From Desulfomicrobium macestii (GTDB lineage Bacteria; Desulfobacterota; Desulfovibrionia; Desulfovibrionales; Desulfomicrobiaceae), in assembly GCF_014873765.1 (NCBI RefSeq), contig NZ_JADBGG010000013.1, positions 41,404 through 105,403 on the forward strand: 64,000 nt of DNA. The letters are read 5' to 3'. Shown piece by piece: positions 58,875-64,000 of the stretch. The translations under genes were made by a program, and so were the position numbers. The number at the start of each line of letters is the position of its first letter. Position 1 is the first letter of the stretch. The notes under the pieces are model-generated. The model was given only the letters and a program-made list of their open reading frames with translations, searched no databases and was not told where the DNA came from.

Positions 58875-59159
58875 ATGAAGAAATTGTTGCACGTGATGAT
58901 CTGCGTTTTGCTGCTGGGCTTTTTTGCCGCCCCGGGCTTTGCGCAGGACCTGGTCAACATCAACACAGCGACCGTGCAGGAGCTCACGAGCCTGCCCGGG
59001 ATCGGGCCGGTGACCGCCGCCAAGATCGTTGAGTACCGGGAAGCCCATCCGTTCGCCACGGTGGAGGAGATTCAGGAAGTGAAGGGCATTGGTCCGGCCA
59101 AGTACGAGACCATCAAGGATCGTGTCACCGTAGGCCAAAAGAAGGAGGTAAAAGAGTAG
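58875..59159 (+). CDS. ComEA-like helix-hairpin-helix protein
   Basis: 94 residues. Signal peptide MKKLLHVMICVLLLGFFAAPGFA, then two helix-hairpin-helix motifs (LVNINTATVQELTSLPGIGPVTAAKIVEYR and TVEEIQEVKGIGPAKYETIKD). This is the DNA-binding half of ComEA, which in competent bacteria holds incoming DNA in the periplasm. The start at 58875 lies seven bases behind AAGGAGG. A terminator follows. No other competence gene is near. Confidence 0.9.
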   Translation: MKKLLHVMICVLLLGFFAAPGFAQDLVNINTATVQELTSLPGIGPVTAAKIVEYREAHPFATVEEIQEVKGIGPAKYETIKDRVTVGQKKEVKE

Positions 59160-59186
59160 TTCGGCTGGTTTTCATCCTCGCTGAAG

Positions 59187-59221
59187 CGGCTCCCCTCAAG
59201 TTGCGGGGAGTCGCTTTTTTG
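59187..59221 (+). terminator. Terminator after the ComEA-like gene
   Basis: A ten-pair stem with one wobble (GCGGCTCCCC / GGGGAGTCGC, 59187-59215) and a six-T run. Confidence 0.88.
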
Positions 59222-59268
59222 TCACCTGCTTTCTTGCATATCGTTCAAAATGGCTGTACGAAAAGCCC

Positions 59269-59793
59269 ATGCTTTCTGAACTATTTTCCTCGAAAACACG
59301 CATTCAATTGCTGCTCAAGCTTTTTCTCAACCCTGACGTGTCCTGCTATCTCAGGGAGTTGGCAACGGAATTCGCAGTCTCTCCCAACGCCGTCAAGGAA
59401 GAACTCGATAGCCTGACCGAAGCCGGCTATCTGGAAAAAAACAAACAGGGCCGCTCCCTTTTTTTTCGCGCCAACACCAAGCACCCCATTTTTCCTGAAC
59501 TGCACTCCATCGTCAAAAAGAGCCTTGGCATCGACCGGGTGGTCGAAGACGTCCGCCGGGACCTTGGCGACGTGCACGCGGTCTACATCCTGGACGACTA
59601 CGCCCTGGGCAAGGACTCCGGGCTCATCGACCTTTTGATCGTCGGCGAGGTCAAGGCGGACAGGCTGGGCGAGTATGTGCGCCTCACGGAAGAAAAAATC
59701 CGGCGCAAGCTGAGGGTCATGGTCATCGGCGTGGATGAATTCGAGAATTCGAAGAAGACTTTTTTGCAACGGCCGCATTGGAAGGTGGTGTGA
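59269..59793 (+). CDS. ArsR-like winged helix protein with nucleotidyltransferase-like C-terminus
   Basis: 174 residues. The N-terminal 75 residues are a winged helix (SKTRIQLLLKLFLNPDVSCYLRELATEFAVSPNAVKEELDSLTEAGYLEKN). The C-terminal part (VHAVYILDDYALGKDSGLIDLLIVGEVKADRLGEYVRLTEEKI) has the SDIDLLIVG-like motif (GLIDLLIVG) of the MNT/nucleotidyltransferase fold. Similar proteins are common next to polysaccharide genes, and a role in controlling the GDP-fucose genes downstream is possible. No RNA or protein target is known. Confidence 0.75.
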   Translation: MLSELFSSKTRIQLLLKLFLNPDVSCYLRELATEFAVSPNAVKEELDSLTEAGYLEKNKQGRSLFFRANTKHPIFPELHSIVKKSLGIDRVVEDVRRDLGDVHAVYILDDYALGKDSGLIDLLIVGEVKADRLGEYVRLTEEKIRRKLRVMVIGVDEFENSKKTFLQRPHWKVV

Positions 59794-59821
59794 GGATCGG
59801 TTGTCTCGGGGAGATGAAAGC

Positions 59822-60139
59822 ATGGATTCTCAAAAAGCTTTCGTGATTCAGGATGTCAGGAAGTATATCGCCGTTCTTCGTGAAAACGGAATTTCCGTGG
59901 ATAAGGCGTTTCTTTTCGGATCTTGGGCCCGAGGCACGGCAAGAGAAGAAAGCGACGTGGATGTGGCTTTGGTTTCGCCATTTTTTACAGGCGATCGATT
60001 CATGGACCGACGTAAAATTGTTCCGCTTCGCAGAAAGATTAATAATAATATTGAGCCAATTCCATTCAGCCCCGAGGATTTTGCCGCTGGGGGCACGCTT
60101 GTGGAAGAGATCAGACTGCATGGAGAAGAAATTGTGTAG
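59822..60139 (+). CDS. MNT-type nucleotidyltransferase
   Basis: 105 residues. The catalytic signature is complete: AFLFGSWARGTAREESDVDVAL with G33-S34 and Asp45/Asp47. Such small proteins are commonly the antitoxin of a MNT/HEPN toxin-antitoxin pair, acting by AMP transfer to the HEPN RNase. No HEPN partner follows here. The start at 59822 has a GGGGAGATGAAA site. An upstream ATG at 59735 is not supported. Confidence 0.78.
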   Translation: MDSQKAFVIQDVRKYIAVLRENGISVDKAFLFGSWARGTAREESDVDVALVSPFFTGDRFMDRRKIVPLRRKINNNIEPIPFSPEDFAAGGTLVEEIRLHGEEIV

Positions 60140-60255
60140 TATTCCCAGGAATATTTTGAATATTTGACGAGTATAAGTATGTTCCATGGAAGACGTTAGA
60201 TGATTATGGTGGCCCTTCGGGTGGCCAGGCAGTGGTTCTGATGTGAGGAGGGAGT

Positions 60256-60573
60256 ATGCATATTACAGAAACAGAGCGTCGGGTTCTTTGCGACGCGGCG
60301 CGAGAGGCTTTCGGAGCAGACTCCACGGTTTTTCTTTTCGGATTTCGCATAGATGATTCTCGGCGGGGTGGTGATATCGACCTGCTGGTGGAGACCGACA
60401 AGACAGGGCAAGCTGCAATTTTGGAAGCTCAGATTCGTTTTTTGGCCAAGGTCAAGCTGGCCCTTGGGGAACAAAAAATAGACGTGCTAGTGGATTACCC
60501 GGATCGCAAGAGTCGTCCTGAAATTTTACGCATCGCCAGAGCTTCGGGAAATTCGCAACAAATTTGCGCATGA
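60256..60573 (+). CDS. Degenerate MNT-type nucleotidyltransferase
   Basis: 105 residues. The motif VFLFGFRIDDSRRGGDIDLLVETD is that of the small MNT family, with the nucleotide-binding Gly-Ser changed to Gly-Phe (G29-F30) but Asp40 and Asp42 kept. The C-terminal end (DYPDRKSRPEILRIARASGNSQQICA) departs from the family, which normally ends near IARxxGxxL. The 3' end overlaps an out-of-frame HEPN fragment. So the gene probably lost its real end, and the loss of Ser suggests it no longer acts as a transferase. Confidence 0.6.
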   Translation: MHITETERRVLCDAAREAFGADSTVFLFGFRIDDSRRGGDIDLLVETDKTGQAAILEAQIRFLAKVKLALGEQKIDVLVDYPDRKSRPEILRIARASGNSQQICA

Positions 60574-60733
60574 TTATGTCGCCGTGAATTGGCAGATTGT
60601 TCATGATGTTGCTGAACGACATGTGGTAGCTTTCGCGGAGTATATGCGCGAAGTTGAGGGATGGCTGGGCAGGCGCGGTGGGCTGGGAAAAGTGAGGCCG
60701 CTTTTCGCAGGCAAGGTTCGCGAACGAGGATGA
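60539..60733 (+). pseudogene. HEPN toxin C-terminal fragment
   Basis: In another frame than the preceding gene, the DNA encodes ELREIRNKFAHDYVAVNW followed by QIVHDVAERHVVAFAEYMREV. R-N-K-F-A-H is the RxxxxH RNase motif of HEPN domains, and the RNKFAHDY form is common in HEPN partners of MNT proteins. There is no start codon; the frame opens only at a TAG at 60488. The N-terminal 70 or so residues are missing, most simply by a deletion that fused the toxin tail to the MNT gene end. Confidence 0.6.
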
Positions 60734-60761
60734 CGAGAGGTTGCAGATCCAGGGCATCTAA

Positions 60762-61046
60762 ATGGGCAAGATTGCGAATGAAATCGGAAGGATCGGCAAA
60801 GTAAGACTTGCCCCTTTCTTCCGCGTTGCCTCCATGTCCCGCTTAATCGAACGTGGTTATTTCATGAAATTTTCCGTATTACATACTAAGGCAATGCGTT
60901 GGAGTGGCGAGGCTTGTCATACGTTCCAAGAAGAGTTTGACGCAACGGCTTTCCCGTGGTTAACGGCTTTGCGCAAGGTTGAGGCGGATTGGTCGCTTCG
61001 AGACCGCTTACAAACCGGTCTTGACAGTGTTGCTTCTCGATTTTGA
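60762..61046 (+). CDS. Hypothetical protein, weak call
   Basis: 94 residues if it starts at 60762. No recognisable domain, and no ribosome-binding site that decides the start. Two later Met codons (60837, 60864) are also possible. The composition is ordinary. It may be a chance reading frame in a region of decayed genes. Confidence 0.2.
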   Translation: MGKIANEIGRIGKVRLAPFFRVASMSRLIERGYFMKFSVLHTKAMRWSGEACHTFQEEFDATAFPWLTALRKVEADWSLRDRLQTGLDSVASRF

Positions 61047-61091
61047 AATACTCGTGTAAACGGCTAGATTTCGCCCATCAAGACCGGTTTG
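61011..61091. repeat. Perfect 14-base inverted repeat upstream of gmd
   Basis: CAAACCGGTCTTGA at 61011-61024 and TCAAGACCGGTTTG at 61078-61091 are exact reverse complements, separated by 53 bases. The right arm lies 84 bases upstream of the gmd ATG. Confidence 0.8.
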
Positions 61092-61175
61092 CGTCTTGGC
61101 ACAGTTGTTTTTGATCGGTCAGAGTCGCGGTTTTATGAAGACGGTTTTCAACCATATAAATTTTCAGATGGTTTT

Positions 61176-62264
61176 ATGATAAAAAAAGCTTTGATAACGG
61201 GAATCACTGGCCAGGACGGGGCCTATCTGGCTGAGTTTCTGCTGGCCAAGGGCTATGAGGTTCATGGCATCAAGCGCCGGGCTTCGCTTTTCAATACGGA
61301 TCGCGTGGACCACCTCTACCAGGATCCGCACGAGCAGGGCCGCAGGTTTTTTCTGCATTATGGCGACCTGGCCGATGCCTCGAATCTGATCCGGATAATC
61401 CAGCAGGTCCAGCCTGACGAGATTTACAATCTGGCTGCCCAGTCTCATGTGCAGGTTTCCTTTGAAACCCCGGAATACACGGCCAATGTCGACGCTCTGG
61501 GAGCACTTCGCATGCTGGAGGCCATCCGCATTCTGGGGCTGGAGAAGAAGACGCGTTTTTATCAGGCCTCCACATCGGAGCTGTACGGTCTGGTGCAGGA
61601 AGTCCCCCAGACCGAGAAGACGCCCTTTTATCCGCGTTCGCCCTACGCCTGCGCCAAGCTCTATGCCTACTGGATTACTGTCAATTACCGCGAGGCGTAC
61701 GGCATGTATGCTTGCAACGGCATCCTCTTCAACCACGAGTCGCCCCTGCGCGGCGAGACCTTCGTCACCCGCAAGATCACCCGGGCCATGGCCAGGATTT
61801 ACCTTGGCCTGCAGGACTGCCTGTATCTTGGTAACCTGAACGCCCTGCGCGACTGGGGACATGCCAAGGACTACGTGGAGATGCAGTGGCTCATGTTGCA
61901 GCAGGAGACTCCGGATGATTACGTCATCGCCACGGGCGAGCAGCACTCCGTGCGCGACTTCGTGCAGGCGGCGGCCAGGGAACTTGGCATGACCATCGAA
62001 TTTTCCGGTGAAGGCGTGGACGAGAAGGGCGTGAATCCGGCCAATGGCAAGACCATTGTGGCCGTGGATTCGCGCTATTTCAGACCCACCGAGGTGGAGA
62101 CCCTGCTTGGTGATCCGTCCAAGGGGAAGGAGAAGCTCGGCTGGAAGCCGAAGATCAGCTTCCGGGAGCTGGTCGCTGAAATGGTGCGCGCGGACCTGGA
62201 AGAGGCGAAGAAGGAAGAGCTGTGCGTGCGGGCGGGGTTTTGCGTCAATACGCCGCAGGAGTGA
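61176..62264 (+). CDS. gmd: GDP-mannose 4,6-dehydratase
   Basis: 362 residues. Short-chain dehydrogenase fold with [31 protein letters not shown], the [15 protein letters not shown] motif, YxxxK in [12 protein letters not shown] and [16 protein letters not shown]. It converts GDP-mannose to the 4-keto-6-deoxy intermediate, which Fcl turns into GDP-fucose. The ATG at 61176 fits the family start (MIKKALITG); the longer frame to 61089 has no support. The fcl gene follows after about 550 bases with debris in between. Confidence 0.95.
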   Translation: MIKKALITGITGQDGAYLAEFLLAKGYEVHGIKRRASLFNTDRVDHLYQDPHEQGRRFFLHYGDLADASNLIRIIQQVQPDEIYNLAAQSHVQVSFETPEYTANVDALGALRMLEAIRILGLEKKTRFYQASTSELYGLVQEVPQTEKTPFYPRSPYACAKLYAYWITVNYREAYGMYACNGILFNHESPLRGETFVTRKITRAMARIYLGLQDCLYLGNLNALRDWGHAKDYVEMQWLMLQQETPDDYVIATGEQHSVRDFVQAAARELGMTIEFSGEGVDEKGVNPANGKTIVAVDSRYFRPTEVETLLGDPSKGKEKLGWKPKISFRELVAEMVRADLEEAKKEELCVRAGFCVNTPQE

Positions 62265-62267
62265 AGC

Positions 62268-62388
62268 GGCTGTTGAAAAAGGCCCGTTTGCTGCGTTGCT
62301 GCGGCGAAAATGGAATCCTCATGTAGGCAGCTACACTTCGGCACCCCTTTTCACCTTGCGCCTTGCCCTCGAACCTTTTTGAACAGCC
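62268..62388. repeat. 121-base inverted-repeat element
   Basis: The left end GGCTGTTGAAAAAGG (62268-62282) and right end CCTTTTTGAACAGCC (62374-62388) are inverted repeats with one mismatch in 15. Elements with TTTTTGAACAGCC ends and TGCTGCGTTGCT inside are, in my memory, widespread in delta-proteobacterial genomes. It begins four bases behind the gmd stop. It may act as a terminator or as a MITE-like unit. Confidence 0.7.
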
Positions 62389-62479
62389 TCAGTGGCGAAT
62401 GATATAACGGGGATAACATTAAGAAAGCTGCGGATGAGCAGGTTCAGAAATGGCCCTGGCGTGGCGCACGGGCAGTGTG

Positions 62480-62504
62480 TCATTCCCGCGAAGGCGGGAA
62501 TCCA
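62480..62504. repeat. REP-like palindrome, third copy
   Basis: TCATTCCCGCGAAGGCGGGA followed by ATCCA. Same core as the copies near 34.2 kb, here between the 121-base element and the broken ATP-binding gene. Confidence 0.75.
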
Positions 62505-62512
62505 TGCCTTAA

Positions 62513-62779
62513 ATTCCGAGAGTCTTCGGCCACCCAGGCAAGTCACAGCCAGAGTCGCAGCCAGAGTTACAGCCAGAGTCGTTGGAAAACGGTGTGCTGC
62601 GAATTCTGACGGAAAGGCCCACAGGCAAGGCCGCGATTTCAGCTCGGCTTGGGCAGAAGAGAGTATCGGGGCAGCTCAACAAAGTGGTGCGTGCTTTGCT
62701 CGAATCTGGAATGATAGAGCTCACCATTCCCGAGAAGCCCAAGAGTCGCTTGCAAAAATATCGAATCAGGCCAGTATGA
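62513..62779 (+). pseudogene. C-terminal remnant of an AAA_4/AlbA-type ATP-binding regulator
   Basis: The frame encodes a short run of SQPESQPELQPES repeats, then LENGVLRILTERPTGKAAISARLGQKRVSGQLNKVVRALLESGMIELTIPEKPKSRLQKYRIRPV. This is the C-terminal winged helix with its QPES-type linker of the AlbA/AAA_4 (RecG-related, Fic-associated) family, where TIPxKPxSRLQKYRL is near-universal. The N-terminal ATPase domain is absent: the frame is blocked by a TAA at 62510. So only the tail is left. Confidence 0.72.
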
Positions 62780-62816
62780 TAGTGAAAAATGGACAGCGCG
62801 TAACGATGACAAACAT

Positions 62817-63815
62817 ATGAACAAAACAGACAAAATCCTCGTGGCCGGAGCGGCCGGAATGGTTGGCAGCGCCTTGGTGCGTGCCCTGCTGGCCCAAGGC
62901 TACGATAATATCCTTGGTACCATCCATCGCAAGGCACCGGATTTCGGCCCCACTGCCTCAGGCCGCGTGCGTCTGGAGTCGCTTGATCTCATGGATCAGG
63001 CCGCAGTGCGTGCATTTTTCGAAAAGGAACGGCCAAGCCACGTCTTTCTGGCCGCCGCCAAGGTCGGCGGCATTCATGCCAACAACACCTACCCGGCGGA
63101 TTTCATCTACGCAAACTTGGTCATCCAGACCAACGTCATTCACAGCGCTTATCAAGTCGGCGTGCAACGACTCCTTTTTCTGGGCTCGAGTTGCATCTAC
63201 CCTCGGGAATGCCCGCAGCCCATCCGTGAATCCTATCTTTTGAGCGGCCCTCTGGAGCCCACGAACCGTCCCTACGCCGTGGCCAAGATCGCAGGCATCG
63301 AGATGTGCTGGGCCTACAACCGCCAGTTCGGCACCAGATATCTGGCCGTCATGCCCACCAATCTCTACGGCCCGGGCGACAACTACGACCTGCAAACCAG
63401 CCACGTCCTGCCCGCCCTGATCCGCAAGGCTCATGAAGCCAAGGTGAGGGGTGACAGAAGTTTCACGGTCTGGGGCACGGGTACGCCGCGTCGTGAATTT
63501 CTCTACAGCGACGATCTCGCAGGTGCGTGCGTGTTTCTGATGGGCGAGGCTGAGAAAATCGAAACCCTATTCAGTGATCATGAACCACCTTTGGTCAATA
63601 TCGGGTGCGGAGAGGACGTGACCATTGCTGAGCTTGCGGGCATGGTGGCGGAGGTTGTGGGTTTTGAGGGTGAGATTGTGTTTGACGAGAGTAAGCCGGA
63701 TGGGACGCCGCAGAAGCTGCTCGATGTGTCGAGGATTAGCGGCATGGGTTGGCGACCGGGTGTTGCTTTGCCTGAGGGGATTGGGTTGACGTATGGGGAT
63801 TTTGTTAAGGGTTGA
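62817..63815 (+). CDS. fcl: GDP-L-fucose synthase
   Basis: 332 residues. Epimerase/reductase with ILVAGAAGMVGSALVRALLAQG, FLAAAKVGGIHANN, LLFLGSSCIYPRECPQPI, NRPYAVAKIAG with YxxxK and NLYGPGDNYD. It turns the Gmd product into GDP-L-fucose, the donor for fucosylated surface sugars. The ATG at 62817 is the family start. With gmd it makes a two-enzyme pathway interrupted by debris. Confidence 0.95.
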   Translation: MNKTDKILVAGAAGMVGSALVRALLAQGYDNILGTIHRKAPDFGPTASGRVRLESLDLMDQAAVRAFFEKERPSHVFLAAAKVGGIHANNTYPADFIYANLVIQTNVIHSAYQVGVQRLLFLGSSCIYPRECPQPIRESYLLSGPLEPTNRPYAVAKIAGIEMCWAYNRQFGTRYLAVMPTNLYGPGDNYDLQTSHVLPALIRKAHEAKVRGDRSFTVWGTGTPRREFLYSDDLAGACVFLMGEAEKIETLFSDHEPPLVNIGCGEDVTIAELAGMVAEVVGFEGEIVFDESKPDGTPQKLLDVSRISGMGWRPGVALPEGIGLTYGDFVKG

Positions 63816-64000
63816 GAATGGCAGGGGAGCATTCGCAATGAAAACAGATAGAAGGTATCACCTGAATCCGTGAATAAGTGTTGCCAACGTTGTTGGCTCG
63901 AAATTTCAACCATATTTTTCGAAAATCCAGGCGACTTTCGACCTAAAAATTTTCAACTGAAGGACAATTGTCGCTTCGCAAGCTCTGAGAACCGACTTTT
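63816..64000. other. End of window, no gene seen
   Basis: 185 bases behind fcl. It is AT-richer than average and holds no supported frame, terminator or repeat. The next gene of the surface-sugar locus probably begins beyond the window. Confidence 0.4.

Larger units (their letters stand above)
60734..61175. other. Gap before gmd with an inverted repeat
   Basis: About 440 bases. It contains one ORF (60762-61046, 94 residues, MGKIANEIGRIGKVRLAPF...) that I do not recognise and treat as unproven. A perfect 14-base inverted repeat brackets 61011-61091 and is listed separately. Confidence 0.4.

Noticed and set aside
60734..61175. Possible tRNA or small RNA gene in the gap before gmd
   Set aside because: No cloverleaf or known RNA motif was found; the inverted repeat is too widely spaced for a tRNA.

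Overview
The window looks like chromosomal DNA of a Gram-negative sulfate-reducing bacterium of the Desulfovibrionales, perhaps close to Desulfomicrobium (inference from memory of gene content, not from a search). It opens with the end of the qmo operon (QmoB tail, QmoC, a QmoD-like protein), which carries electrons between the quinone pool and APS reductase. Kdo synthesis (kdsD) and GDP-fucose synthesis (gmd, fcl) point to a lipopolysaccharide outer membrane. The DNA is GC-rich, densely coded and mostly housekeeping.

Layout. 1-2600: qmo genes and an EVE-domain protein, followed by a repeat-rich gap. 2.9-7.5 kb (minus): branched-chain amino acid ABC importer livK-H-M-G-F, then putA and an Lrp/AsnC regulator (8-11.5 kb, minus); together an amino acid uptake and oxidation block. 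11.9-28 kb: carB, purF, kdsD, a YkgJ-type cysteine cluster protein, PBP1A, a nucleoside-recognition membrane protein, an M24 peptidase, a DUF4911-like protein, tatD and trm112-like genes (minus), coaX-eno, folD and a Memo-family gene. 28.2-32.3 kb (minus): a sigma-54 activator without sensor domain, followed by a 1040-residue exported TPR protein. 32.4-34 kb: sfsA and hslO.

34.3-41.7 kb (minus) is a nine-gene run: purine nucleoside importer (BMP-type binding protein, two permeases, double ATPase), Gpt-like phosphoribosyltransferase, methyltransferase, NikR, FolE2 and an orphan flagellar rod-like protein. Divergent from it is a ribbon-helix-helix/PilZ fusion. 42.6-43.8 kb holds two overlapping genes that look like the two halves of RdgC. 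A GH57 enzyme follows.

Accessory DNA is interspersed. 46-48 kb carries a lone MobV-like relaxase with a long coiled-coil tail. 52.2-54 kb is an IS605-type element with apparently intact TnpA and TnpB, recognisable end hairpins and a predicted reRNA, inserted about 100 bases upstream of a P-type ATPase gene. 59.2-62.8 kb contains nucleotidyltransferase-fold genes, a HEPN fragment, a 14-base inverted repeat, a 121-base inverted-repeat element and the tail of a broken ATP-binding regulator, all around the GDP-fucose genes. Short REP-like palindromes recur at about 2.8, 34.2 and 62.5 kb.

The candidates most worth following up are the split RdgC, the RHH-PilZ fusion, the intact TnpB/reRNA module, and the decayed MNT/HEPN pair. 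No CRISPR array, rRNA or tRNA gene was seen. All family names are from reading motifs by eye, without database comparison.
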